A stretch of DNA of 64,000 nt, from the NCBI RefSeq assembly GCF_012952295.1, contig NZ_JABBCH010000002.1, forward strand, positions 62,001-126,000. Reading direction: 5' to 3'. The position numbers and the translations under genes were made by a program. The stretch comes from Crystallibacter degradans (GTDB lineage: Bacteria; Actinomycetota; Actinomycetes; Actinomycetales; Micrococcaceae). The notes below the pieces were generated by a model. It saw nothing but the letters and a program-made list of their open reading frames with translations, did no database searches and had not been told where the DNA came from. This document shows positions 18,311 through 28,003 of the stretch, one piece after another; the first letter of the stretch is position 1, and the number at the start of each line of letters is the position of its first letter.

Positions 18311-18940
18311 ATGAGCGCCCAGAGCACTGCCGAACCAAACCTTCAGGACGAACTGGTCCTCGACGCCGCGGCCACCGACGCGCTGTTCCTTGAGGGACGC
18401 TCGGCCAACACCTTCACCGACGAGCCGGTCACCGACGCGCAGCTGCACGCCATCTACGGGCTGGCCAAAATGGGCCCGACGGCGATGAACATCCAGCCGC
18501 TGCGCATCACCTGGGTCCGCTCCGCCGAAGCGCGCGAGCGGCTGGTCAAGCACATGGCGGCGGGCAACCAGGCCAAGACCGCCGCGGCTCCGCTGGTGGC
18601 CGTGCTGAGCTTCGATACCGAATGGCACGAGCAGTTCCCCACGTTCTTCCCGCACGCGGCCGAGCGCAAGGCCATGTTCGACGGCAACGAAGAACTCCGC
18701 GCGGTGATGGGCAACAACAACGGCCACATGCAGGCCGCCTACTTCATCATGGCCGTCCGCGCTGTCGGCCTGGCCGCCGGCCCCATGGGCGGGTTCGACG
18801 CCGCCGGTATCGACGCCGAATTCCACGAGGGCCTGAACCGCAAGACCTTCATGGTGGTCAATGTCGGCAAGCCGGGCGAGGACGCATGGTTCCCGCGGCT
18901 GCCCCGCCTGGACTACGACTTCGCCACCGCCACGGTCTAA
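18311..18940 (+). CDS. Malonic semialdehyde reductase-like nitroreductase (RutE/HadB family)
   Basis: A 209-residue FMN-dependent nitroreductase-fold protein. The segment LFLEGRSANTFTDEPVTD and the MGPTAMNIQPLRI FMN-binding region match the RutE-like branch, which reduces malonic semialdehyde to 3-hydroxypropionate during uracil breakdown. The adjacent divergent uracil permease supports that reading, but no other rut genes are in the window, and the family also contains general nitroreductases. The start ATG 18311 is preceded by GAAAGG; the open frame upstream overlaps uraA and is not used. Confidence 0.8.
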   Translation: MSAQSTAEPNLQDELVLDAAATDALFLEGRSANTFTDEPVTDAQLHAIYGLAKMGPTAMNIQPLRITWVRSAEARERLVKHMAAGNQAKTAAAPLVAVLSFDTEWHEQFPTFFPHAAERKAMFDGNEELRAVMGNNNGHMQAAYFIMAVRAVGLAAGPMGGFDAAGIDAEFHEGLNRKTFMVVNVGKPGEDAWFPRLPRLDYDFATATV

Positions 18941-18989
18941 GCCCGAACGCCGGATCTCCAACGCACGCAGTCCCGGCTCCGGCACCGGA

Positions 18990-20636
<1,647 letters not shown>

Positions 20637-20724
20637 TGCACCAGCATGCCAAACATCGGGCCAGCCTAGTGACTTGGGTTACCGGAAATTCATCAGATTA
20701 CGACGGCGGCGGCTCACCTCCGCG

Positions 20725-20733
20725 TTATCCACA
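20725..20733 (+). promoter_or_regulatory. Isolated perfect DnaA box
   Basis: TTATCCACA, the exact E. coli high-affinity DnaA box, lies in the 175-bp region between pgm and the DUF4190 gene. No second box, AT-rich unwinding element or dnaA/dnaN gene is nearby, so this is not an origin. It could be a DnaA-controlled promoter or a titration site, or chance. Confidence 0.45.
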
Positions 20734-20811
20734 ACAAAGTTCTAAACTAGTAGCGGCGGGCGGCCCGCAGGTAGGCTGTACTGAGCTAAGCGGATCAAGG
20801 GGAGCAGGACC

Positions 20812-21276
20812 ATGTCAGGTACGGACCACGGGCAACAGCCACCGTTCAACGACCCCAAGCACCCCAGCTGGTACACGGAGCCGGGTGCCGGAGGCGGCAG
20901 TCCGGTCCCGCCATCGTCGCCCGAGGTCGCCCCGAATCCCTACGCGTTCCAGCCCGGCCCGGGTGCCCAGCCTGCACCGCAGTACAACCCGTACGGCGGG
21001 CCCGGCTACAACCAGCAGATGTACTACCAGCCGCAGCCTCAGCCCAAGGGCTTGAGCATCGGCGCACTGGTCTGCGGGATTGTAGGCGTGGTGACCTTTG
21101 GTTTCCTTTTCCTGCCCCAGATTGCCGCCATCGTGCTGGGCCACATCGGCCTGTCCAAAGAGCCGGCCGGACGGGGACTGGCCATCGGCGGCCTGGTGAT
21201 GGGCTATCTGGTAGCCGGGCTCTGGGCCATTCTGCTGTTCTTCGGGTTCATCGGCGCGGCCAGCAGCGGTTTCTGA
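20812..21276 (+). CDS. DUF4190 membrane protein
   Basis: A 154-residue protein. The first 75 residues are Pro/Gly/Tyr/Gln-rich and probably disordered in the cytoplasm. Two transmembrane helices follow (about 80-105 and 125-150), separated by AAIVLGHIGLSKEPAGRGLA, the typical DUF4190 loop. The function is unknown. GGGAGCAG precedes the ATG. It is convergent with arsR across 63 bp. Confidence 0.8.
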   Translation: MSGTDHGQQPPFNDPKHPSWYTEPGAGGGSPVPPSSPEVAPNPYAFQPGPGAQPAPQYNPYGGPGYNQQMYYQPQPQPKGLSIGALVCGIVGVVTFGFLFLPQIAAIVLGHIGLSKEPAGRGLAIGGLVMGYLVAGLWAILLFFGFIGAASSGF

Positions 21277-21297
21277 CGCGTCCCGCTCCGGCCTCCC

Positions 21298-21310
21298 GGG
21301 CGGTCCGCCC
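21298..21310. terminator. Short GC hairpin between DUF4190 gene and arsR
   Basis: GGGCG and CGCCC pair around GTC. It is short, lacks a T-run, and is listed only because it lies between convergent stop codons. Confidence 0.25.
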
Positions 21311-21339
21311 CTAACTGCTACTTCCTGCTACCGGCGTTG

Positions 21340-21714
21340 CTACTTGGGTTCGGCCAGCACTCCGGCCAGGTTGTCCAACGCTCCCGGCACAAGCGAGAAG
21401 TAGGCCCAGACGCCGCGCTTCTCCCGGCGGAGGATGCCCGCATCGACCAGGACCTTCAGGTGGTGGGACACCGTGGGCTGGCCAAGGTCCAGCGGCTCGA
21501 TCAGGTCGCAGACGCAGGCTTCCGCCCCTTCGCTGGCCGAGATGATCGAGATCAGGCGCAGCCGGTTTGGATCAGCCACTGCCTTGAACTGTGCCGCCAG
21601 CGCGGCGGCGCGCTCGGTACTCATGACCGGCGCTCCGGCCGGGGTGCAGCAGGCAGCCTCGGGCTCGATTGGGCCGCTTGCCGGAGCAGCCGGCAGTTCA
21701 GTAGTGGACGTCAT
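21340..21714 (-). CDS. arsR: ArsR/SmtB-family arsenic-responsive repressor
   Basis: A 124-residue winged-helix repressor. The recognition helix is QPTVSHHLKVLVDAG. Two thiol clusters could bind As(III): a vicinal Cys22-Cys23 in the N-terminal arm and Cys67/Cys69 in EACVCDL, the canonical ArsR metal motif. The N-terminal Cys pair recalls the Corynebacterium glutamicum ArsR site. Metal binding would release the operator and switch on the divergent acr3-arsC genes. I chose ATG 21714; ATG 21723 (MVGM) is an equally possible start. Confidence 0.93.
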   Translation of the reverse strand: MTSTTELPAAPASGPIEPEAACCTPAGAPVMSTERAAALAAQFKAVADPNRLRLISIISASEGAEACVCDLIEPLDLGQPTVSHHLKVLVDAGILRREKRGVWAYFSLVPGALDNLAGVLAEPK

Positions 21715-21735
21715 GCCAACCATTATGCACAGAGA

Positions 21736-21765
21736 TTGACACTCGTCGATATTTCCGGCCATACT
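21736..21765 (+). promoter_or_regulatory. Promoter of acr3-arsC operon
   Basis: A perfect -35 TTGACA (21736-21741), an 18-bp spacer and CATACT (21760-21765) as -10. The start site would fall near 21772, just before the operator dyad. Confidence 0.65.
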
Positions 21766-21777
21766 CGGAACCGATAA

Positions 21778-21797
21778 ACATCGATTCCCTTCGATGT
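21778..21797. promoter_or_regulatory. Probable ArsR operator
   Basis: ACATCGA (21778-21784) and TCGATGT (21791-21797) are perfect 7-bp arms around a 6-bp spacer. The dyad lies just downstream of the acr3 -10, where a bound repressor would block transcription. ArsR-family operators are imperfect dyads of this size, so the assignment rests on position and symmetry. Confidence 0.6.
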
Positions 21798-21852
21798 CTG
21801 CGCACCGGCAAGCCCGGCGCCGCAGCCAGCCGCATTCATGCCGAGGAGCTAC

Positions 21853-22965
21853 GTGAGCACCCCTGTCGCAACACCCGAAACCCGTCAGGTCAGCGCCCGG
21901 CTCTCCACGCTGGATCGCTTCCTCCCCGTCTGGATCATCGCCGCCATGGCGGCAGGCCTGTTGCTGGGCCGTTTCATCCCCGGGCTGGCCGGCGCGCTGG
22001 ATGCGGTCCAGGTAGCGGATGTCTCGCTGCCTATCGCCGTCGGGCTGCTGGTGATGATGTACCCTGTGCTGGCCAAAGTCCGCTACGACGAAACCCACCG
22101 CGTGATGGCGGACAAAAAGCTCATGGTCAGCTCGCTGGTGATCAACTGGCTCGCCGCCCCGGCCTTCATGTTCGTCCTGGCCTGGATCTTCCTGCCCGAC
22201 CTGCCCGAATACCGCACCGGCCTGATCATCGTGGGGCTCGCCCGCTGCATCGCCATGGTCATGATCTGGAACGACCTGGCCTGCGGCGACCGCGAAGCCG
22301 CGGCGGTGCTGGTGGCGATCAACTCCGTCTTCCAGGTCATCGCGTTCGGCGCGCTGGGCTGGTTCTACCTGCAGCTGCTGCCCTCCTGGTTGGGACTGCC
22401 CACCACCAGCGCCGAATTCTCCTTCTGGGCCATCACCGCCAGTGTCCTGGTCTTCCTCGGGATCCCGCTGCTGGCCGGCTTCCTAACCCGTACCGTCGGT
22501 GAAAAGGCCAAGGGCCGCGACTGGTACGAGAATAAGTTCCTGCCCAAGCTCGGCCCCTGGGCACTCTACGGCCTGCTGTTCACGATCGTGCTGCTGTTCG
22601 CCCTGCAGGGCGACGAAATCACCTCCAACCCGCTGGACGTCGCCCGGATCGCGCTGCCGCTGCTGGTCTACTTCTCCGTGGTCTTCGGAGCCGGCATGGT
22701 GATCGGCAAACTCCTGAACATGGGCTACGCACGAACCACCACGCTGGCGTTCACCGCAGCCGGGAACAACTTCGAACTGGCCATTGCCGTGGCGATCGGC
22801 ACCTACGGCGTCACCTCCGGGCAGGCGCTGGCCGGCGTCGTCGGTCCGCTGATCGAGGTTCCGGTCCTGGTGGCCCTGGTCTACGTAGCGCTTTGGGCAC
22901 AGAAGAAATACTGGCCAGCAGCCACCCCCGCACTTTCCGCGCCTATCGAAGGACAGACGAAGTAA
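21853..22965 (+). CDS. acr3: Arsenite efflux transporter, ACR3 family
   Basis: A 370-residue, ten-helix membrane carrier that exports arsenite using the membrane potential. Family segments include GLARCIAMVMIWNDLACGD with the essential conserved Cys and TAAGNNFELAIAVAIG. An ATG at 21838 is in frame, but GAGGAG lies 4 bp before GTG 21853, so I chose the GTG. The gene is head-to-head with arsR and its stop overlaps the arsC start (TAATG), so both are cotranscribed. Confidence 0.94.
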   Translation: MSTPVATPETRQVSARLSTLDRFLPVWIIAAMAAGLLLGRFIPGLAGALDAVQVADVSLPIAVGLLVMMYPVLAKVRYDETHRVMADKKLMVSSLVINWLAAPAFMFVLAWIFLPDLPEYRTGLIIVGLARCIAMVMIWNDLACGDREAAAVLVAINSVFQVIAFGALGWFYLQLLPSWLGLPTTSAEFSFWAITASVLVFLGIPLLAGFLTRTVGEKAKGRDWYENKFLPKLGPWALYGLLFTIVLLFALQGDEITSNPLDVARIALPLLVYFSVVFGAGMVIGKLLNMGYARTTTLAFTAAGNNFELAIAVAIGTYGVTSGQALAGVVGPLIEVPVLVALVYVALWAQKKYWPAATPALSAPIEGQTK

Positions 22966-23408
22966 TGACCACAGACGCAGAATCCACTGCTAAGAAGCCG
23001 TCCGTCCTCTTCGTCTGCGTCCACAATGCGGGACGTTCGCAGATGGCCGCTGCCTACCTGACGCATCTGGCCAAGGGCGCCATCGACGTCCGTTCCGCCG
23101 GATCCCAGCCCGCGGACCAGGTGAACCCTGCCGCCGTCGAGGCGATGCGCGAAGAGGGCATCGACATCTCGGCCGAACTTCCCAAGGTTCTCACCACCGC
23201 GGCCGTCAAGGACTCCGACGTCGTTGTCACCATGGGCTGCGGCGACGAGTGCCCCTACTTCCCTGGCAAGCGCTACGAAGACTGGGTGCTGGAGGATCCG
23301 GCCGGCAAGGGCGTGGACTCCGTCCGCCCGATCCGGGACGAGATCAAGGGCCGCATTGAAATGCTGATCTCCGAGTTGCTGCCCGCAGCTCATCCCGACG
23401 CGAGCTAG
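22965..23408 (+). CDS. arsC: Arsenate reductase, low-molecular-weight phosphatase type
   Basis: A 147-residue enzyme that reduces arsenate to arsenite for export by Acr3. The P-loop Cys18-x5-Arg24 reads VCVHNAGRS, and the general-acid loop is WVLEDPAGK. Additional Cys92 and Cys96 in MGCGDECPYFPG match the resolving-cysteine region of thioredoxin-linked ArsC, while many actinobacterial homologues use mycothiol; which reductant applies here cannot be told. The ATG overlaps the acr3 stop by one base. Confidence 0.95.
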   Translation: MTTDAESTAKKPSVLFVCVHNAGRSQMAAAYLTHLAKGAIDVRSAGSQPADQVNPAAVEAMREEGIDISAELPKVLTTAAVKDSDVVVTMGCGDECPYFPGKRYEDWVLEDPAGKGVDSVRPIRDEIKGRIEMLISELLPAAHPDAS

Positions 23409-23419
23409 AGGAGGAAGCC

Positions 23420-24835
23420 ATGCCTGACAAGGCCGTTCCCACCGCTGTAGCGGAACTTCCCGTAGTCGTCATCGGGGCTGGGCCGGTGGGCCTGGCTGCC
23501 GCGGCCCACTTGCTGGAGCGCGGACTGAGGCCGGTCATCTTCGAAGCAGGAACCGTGCCCGGTGCGGCTATCCAAGCCTGGCGCCATATCCGGCTCTTCT
23601 CGCCGTGGCGGTTCAATATCGACGCCGCCTCCCGCCGGCTGCTCGAGGCCACCGGCTGGGAGGAACCGCGGCCGACCTCGCTGCCTTACGGTGCGGATCT
23701 CATCGAGCGGTACCTCGAGCCGCTGGCAGCTGTCCCGGCCATCCGGGATGCCCTGCACACCTCCTCCCGGGTGATCGCCGTCAGCCGGGCAGGCCTGGAT
23801 AAAACCCATTCCCGCCGCAGGGACGAGACGCCGTTCCTGGTCAGGGTGCAGGACGCTTCCGGCACGGTGGCCGACCACCTCGCCCGCGCGGTGATCGATG
23901 CCTCCGGCGCCTGGGACCGGCCCAACCCGCTCGGCCAGGCCGGACTGCCCGCACCCGGCGAAGCGGAGGCCATCGCCACCGGACACATTACCGAGCCGCT
24001 GCCCGATGTTACCGGCGGAGACCGTGCGCGGTTCGCCGGAAAACACATCCTCGTGGTGGGGGCCGGTCATTCGGCTGCCAACACTCTGCTCAACCTCGGC
24101 CAGCTGGCCAGGAACGAACCCGGCACTAGAATCAGCTGGGCAGTGCGCGGTGCCGACGTAACCCGGCTCTATGGCGGCGGCGACCTGGACGGGCTCCCCG
24201 CCCGCGGCCAGCTCGGCACCAGGCTGCGCAAACTGGTGGAAGACGGCCACATCGAGCTGCACGCCTCGTTCACCATCACGGGCTTCAAGACCGCGGACAC
24301 CCTCGCCGTTTTCGGGACCACGCCCGACGGCGACGCGCAGCTGGACGTGGACGTGCTGATCCCGGCCACGGGCTTCCGGCCCGACCTGGACATGCTGCGC
24401 GAACTCCGGCTCGAGCTCGATCCCGCCGTGGAGGCGCCCCGCCAGCTGGGCCCGCTGATCGATCCGGAGTTCCACAGCTGCGGTACGGTGCCGCCGCATG
24501 GCGCCAAACTGCTGGCCCACCCCGAGAAGGACTTTTACCTCGCCGGAATGAAATCCTACGGCCGGGCGCCGACCTTCCTGCTGGCCACCGGCTACGAACA
24601 GGTCCGCTCCGTCGCAGGCGCCATCGCCGGGGACCGGGAAGCTGCTGACAAGCTGCACCTGGAGCTGCCCGAAACCGGCGTCTGCACCACGGACCTGGCG
24701 GGGAGCTGCGACGCACCCGCGGCCGTTACCACCTCTGGCGCGGAAGAAGAAGCCTGCTGCGCGGCTCCCGAACCGGCCTTCCTCGGCATCCCCACCGGCC
24801 TGGTCCACGGACGCTCCGTAACGCCAGGGGGGTGA
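23420..24835 (+). CDS. FAD-dependent oxidoreductase of arsenic operon, Cys-rich C-terminal tail
   Basis: A 471-residue flavoprotein with two dinucleotide folds: VVVIGAGPVGLAAAAHL at the N-terminus for FAD and HILVVGAGHSAANTLLNLG near residue 210 for NAD(P)H. Fold and layout resemble flavin monooxygenase/thioredoxin-reductase-like proteins frequent in actinobacterial ars operons (ArsO/ArsT-like); the reaction is not established. The last 50 residues carry a Cys-rich tail (CTTDLAGSC, then EEEACCAAPEPAF) that could bind trivalent arsenic. AGAGGAGGAAG precedes the ATG, 11 bp after arsC, so it is the third gene of the operon. Confidence 0.85.
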   Translation: MPDKAVPTAVAELPVVVIGAGPVGLAAAAHLLERGLRPVIFEAGTVPGAAIQAWRHIRLFSPWRFNIDAASRRLLEATGWEEPRPTSLPYGADLIERYLEPLAAVPAIRDALHTSSRVIAVSRAGLDKTHSRRRDETPFLVRVQDASGTVADHLARAVIDASGAWDRPNPLGQAGLPAPGEAEAIATGHITEPLPDVTGGDRARFAGKHILVVGAGHSAANTLLNLGQLARNEPGTRISWAVRGADVTRLYGGGDLDGLPARGQLGTRLRKLVEDGHIELHASFTITGFKTADTLAVFGTTPDGDAQLDVDVLIPATGFRPDLDMLRELRLELDPAVEAPRQLGPLIDPEFHSCGTVPPHGAKLLAHPEKDFYLAGMKSYGRAPTFLLATGYEQVRSVAGAIAGDREAADKLHLELPETGVCTTDLAGSCDAPAAVTTSGAEEEACCAAPEPAFLGIPTGLVHGRSVTPGG

Positions 24836-24865
24836 GCGTAGCGGCCACCCGAAGAGCTTGAACGG

Positions 24866-24919
24866 ACGACGGCGCCGCTCGAGGTGAGTTGGAAAACCCA
24901 CCTCGAGCGGCGCCGTCGT
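24866..24919. terminator. Long hairpin terminator closing the ars operon
   Basis: Perfect 21-bp arms at 24866-24886 and 24899-24919 around a 12-nt loop, between convergent genes. The following TTAGTTGGTTG is only weakly T-rich. It probably serves both the ars flavoprotein and the peptide transporter. Confidence 0.75.
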
Positions 24920-24970
24920 TAGTTGGTTGCAGTTGCAGAACCGGCGCGAGGCCGGCGAATCAGGTTGGGG

Positions 24971-26446
24971 TCAGCGTACGCCGCCCATGATTTTCTTCAG
25001 GGACGGTGCTGCGATGGCCAGGGCAACGCCCAGGATGATCGCGGTGACGCCGATGAAGCCGAAGTACGGGGCCTCGTTCGCCGGGTCGTAGTAGCCGGCG
25101 AGGATGCCGGCCAGCGTGGTGCCCAGCGAGATGGAGAGCAGGAACAGCGCCACCATCTGCGTCTGGAACGCCTTCGGCGCCAGCTTGGTGGAGACGGAGC
25201 TGCCGGTGGGGGAGAGGAACAGCTCCGCCATGGTGAACAGGAACAGGATGCCCACCATCGCCAGCAGCGGGGTGCTGTTGGTGCCGCCGCCGGCCAGCGG
25301 GATGAAGGCCAGGAAAGCCAGTCCCATCACGGCCAGTCCGATCGCGAACTTCAGCGGGGAGCCGGGCTGCTTGGGGCCGAGCTTGGTCCAGACGGTGGCG
25401 AAGATGCCGGCGAAAATGATGATGAACACCGGGTTGATGGACTGCACCCAGGTGGCAGGCATTTCCCAGCCGAAGAGGCTGCGGTCCAGCTGCTTGTCCG
25501 CGTACAGCGCCACCACGGTGAACTGCTGCTGGAACAGTGCCCAGAACGCCGCGGAGCCGATAAACAACGGGATGAAGGCGTAGACGCGGCCGCGCTCCAG
25601 CGGTGTGACCTTCTTGCTGGAAAGAATCACCGCGAAGTAGGCTACGGCGGCAAGAATCGCCAGCCAGGCCATGATCGGGGCGAGGTTCTCGGCGGTGACC
25701 AGGCCCAGTGCCACGGCCAGCACCACGACCACCAGTCCGGCGATGCCGATTCCGGCGACCTTGCCGAAGTGGGTGCGCGGCAGCGGGTTGGCCACGTAGT
25801 GGGATTCCTCGGGCAGGTTCTTGCGGGTCAGCGCGTACTGCGTCAGGCCGATGGCCATACCGATGGCGGCCAGGCCGAAACCGTAGTGGAAGCCGAGCTG
25901 GACGTGGGCGAGGCCGGTCAGCAGCGGGCCCAGCAGCCCGCCGATGTTCACGCCCATGTAGAAGATGGAGAAGCCCGCATCGCGGCGCTCGTCCTTCTCC
26001 CCGTAGAGGGAGCCGACCAGCGAGGTGGCGGTGGCTTTCAGCCCGCCGGAACCGACGGCCACCAGGATCAGGCCGACGGCGAGACCAACGGTGCCCGGGA
26101 TCAGGGCCAGCGCGATATGGCCGAACATGATCATGATGCCGGAGTAGAAGAGGACCTTTTCGGAACCGAGGAGGCGGTCCGAGACCCAGGCGCCGAGGAT
26201 GCTGGAGAGGTAGACACCGCCGCCGTAGGCGCCCACCAGCCCGGTGGCGATGCCTTCGTCGATGCCCAGGCCGCCCTCGGCGACCGAGAAGTACATGTAG
26301 TAGAGGAGGATGCCCTGCATGCCGTAGAAGGAGAAACGCTCCCACAGTTCTACGGAAAAGAGGTTGGCGAGCATTCGGGGGTGCCCGAAAAATGTCTTAC
26401 CGCCGGTAGCTTGTGGCCGAGTAGCCGATTGTGAGGTTTGGCTCAT
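24971..26446 (-). CDS. Peptide MFS transporter (POT/PTR family)
   Basis: A 491-residue proton-coupled di/tripeptide importer with about 14 transmembrane helices. Signature segments are ELWERFSFYGMQGILLYYM in TM1, which holds the ExxERFxxY proton-coupling motif, and GSGGLKATATSLVGSLYGEK in the middle. The closest named relatives are DtpT-like. The region upstream of the ATG at 26446 has no clear ribosome site; an inverted repeat lies 44 bp upstream. It is the last gene of a minus-strand run with an amidase and a peptidase. Confidence 0.93.
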   Translation of the reverse strand: MSQTSQSATRPQATGGKTFFGHPRMLANLFSVELWERFSFYGMQGILLYYMYFSVAEGGLGIDEGIATGLVGAYGGGVYLSSILGAWVSDRLLGSEKVLFYSGIMIMFGHIALALIPGTVGLAVGLILVAVGSGGLKATATSLVGSLYGEKDERRDAGFSIFYMGVNIGGLLGPLLTGLAHVQLGFHYGFGLAAIGMAIGLTQYALTRKNLPEESHYVANPLPRTHFGKVAGIGIAGLVVVVLAVALGLVTAENLAPIMAWLAILAAVAYFAVILSSKKVTPLERGRVYAFIPLFIGSAAFWALFQQQFTVVALYADKQLDRSLFGWEMPATWVQSINPVFIIIFAGIFATVWTKLGPKQPGSPLKFAIGLAVMGLAFLAFIPLAGGGTNSTPLLAMVGILFLFTMAELFLSPTGSSVSTKLAPKAFQTQMVALFLLSISLGTTLAGILAGYYDPANEAPYFGFIGVTAIILGVALAIAAPSLKKIMGGVR

Positions 26447-26489
26447 TTACGCCATTTTGCCACCGCGCTTTATGCATTGTCATATTCTT

Positions 26490-26506
26490 GGTTGCCTGCT
26501 GCAACC
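26490..26506. promoter_or_regulatory. Operator-like inverted repeat upstream of peptide transporter
   Basis: GGTTGC (26490-26495) and GCAACC (26501-26506) are perfect arms around CTGCT in the 117-bp, relatively AT-rich gap between the amidase and transporter genes. It could be an operator or a small hairpin; no known regulator motif is recognised. Confidence 0.35.
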
Positions 26507-26563
26507 GATGATATTGCGAAAGCCCGGGATCCGGTCGGGGTTCTGCCTGGGTATCCGCCCCGG

Positions 26564-27946
26564 TCAGCGCACGTTTTCGAGCTGCGCGGCGACCGCCAGC
26601 AGCTCGGCTTCCGAACCGGGTTTTCCCACCAGCTGGATGCCCATGGAATGCCCGCGCGAGGTGGTCAGCACGGGCACGGAGATGGCCGGCAGCCCGCACA
26701 CGTTGATCATGGAGGTGTAGGGCGAGTACTGGCACTGGCGCATGTAGTCCACCTCCGCGCTGGTGGCGGTGTACCAGCCGACCGGGCGCGGCGTCATGGC
26801 CAGCGCCGGCGTGAGCACCAGGTCGTAGGCCCCGAACTGCGCCACGGTGTCCTCCTGGAACCGCGCCAGGATCCCCAGCGCAGCTGCCAGCTCGGCCGGG
26901 GATTTTTTCAAAGCACGACGGCGGAAGGCCCGGGTGAGCGGCATCAGTTGCGGTTCGCGGCTGGCCGGCATCCGCAGTTGGGCCAGCGAAGAGGTCCACA
27001 CCGTGGTGAAGGCGTCCGGATAGCGGTTGTCATAACGGAAGTCTGCGTCCATCACGTCGTGGCCAAGGCCGCCGAGCAGCCGGATGCCCAGGTCGAAGGC
27101 GGCCCGGGCATCGGGTTCGAGCCAGAGCGGGTAGCTGGCGGCGAACGGCGAGAGCGTGCTGGCACCGATCCGGAACCTGCCCTCCGCCCGCAGCGCGGCA
27201 CCGAGGAAATCGGGCTTCGTCCCGAAGGCGGCGCGGGCGAGCGGCTCGTCCACCATCGCGTCCATCAGCAGGCCGGCGTCCGCCGCGGTCCGGGCCAGCG
27301 GCCCTGCCACCACCAGCCGCCCGGCGTCCTCCCCCGAGGAACCGGCCGGCACCCGGGCCCGTCCCGGCTTGAGCCCGACCAGTCCGGTGGCCGCGGCCGG
27401 GATCCGGATGGAGCCGCCGCCGTCGGAACCCGGTGCGAACGGCAGCATGCCTGCCGCAACGGCCGCCGCGCTGCCGCCCGAGGAGCCGCCCGGACTGGTG
27501 GCAGGATCCAGCGGGTTGCGGGCCGGCTGGGCAACCCGGTTTTCGCTGTAGGAGGTCAGCCCGAATTCGGGGACTTGGGTCTTGCCCAGGCTGATGGCAC
27601 CGGCGGCCTGCAGGACGTCCACCAGCGTGTGGTTGGCCGGCGCCGGCACGTGGTCAACGGCTGAACTACCGTGGGTGGTGTGCACACCGGCCACGTCGGT
27701 CAGGTCTTTAAAGGCCAGCGGCAGCCCGTGCAGCCGGGGGAGCTGGTGGCCGTGGGCCTGACGCTCGTCTGCCTCGTGCGCGGCGGCGAGGGCTTGCTCC
27801 GCAGTGACCGTGATGAAGGCGCCCAGCTGGGGGTTCACCGCCTCGATCCGGGTCAGGTAGTGCTCGGTGAGCTCTCTTGAGCCGACCTCCCCGCGGCGGA
27901 TGGCGTCCCGCTGCTGCAGTGCCGAGAGTTCGTGCAGCTCGCTCAT
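26564..27946 (-). CDS. Amidase (amidase-signature family)
   Basis: A 460-residue amidase-signature hydrolase. The Ser-cisSer-Lys triad is covered by LAFKDLTDV (Lys), GGSSGGSAAAVAAG (structural and cis Ser) and the SDGGGSIRIPAA stretch with the nucleophile. It is not GatA, since no gatB/gatC is near; substrates of such stand-alone amidases vary widely. I chose the ATG at 27946 (MSELHEL); the frame opens 12 codons earlier. It sits between the ABC1 kinase (57 bp) and the POT transporter (117 bp). Confidence 0.92.
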   Translation of the reverse strand: MSELHELSALQQRDAIRRGEVGSRELTEHYLTRIEAVNPQLGAFITVTAEQALAAAHEADERQAHGHQLPRLHGLPLAFKDLTDVAGVHTTHGSSAVDHVPAPANHTLVDVLQAAGAISLGKTQVPEFGLTSYSENRVAQPARNPLDPATSPGGSSGGSAAAVAAGMLPFAPGSDGGGSIRIPAAATGLVGLKPGRARVPAGSSGEDAGRLVVAGPLARTAADAGLLMDAMVDEPLARAAFGTKPDFLGAALRAEGRFRIGASTLSPFAASYPLWLEPDARAAFDLGIRLLGGLGHDVMDADFRYDNRYPDAFTTVWTSSLAQLRMPASREPQLMPLTRAFRRRALKKSPAELAAALGILARFQEDTVAQFGAYDLVLTPALAMTPRPVGWYTATSAEVDYMRQCQYSPYTSMINVCGLPAISVPVLTTSRGHSMGIQLVGKPGSEAELLAVAAQLENVR

Positions 27947-28003
27947 AAAATTCAGAAGCCCTTCGGTAGCCCGAACCACCATGCTACGACGGCGGACACC
28001 CGA

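Noticed and set aside
20637-20811. Replication origin around the DnaA box
   Set aside because: Only one box is visible, with no AT-rich unwinding region and no dnaA, dnaN or parS nearby.
24923-26434. 503-codon + strand frame opposite the peptide transporter
   Set aside because: His/Gln/Gly-rich translation is the antisense of hydrophobic codons; the transporter is unmistakable on the minus strand.
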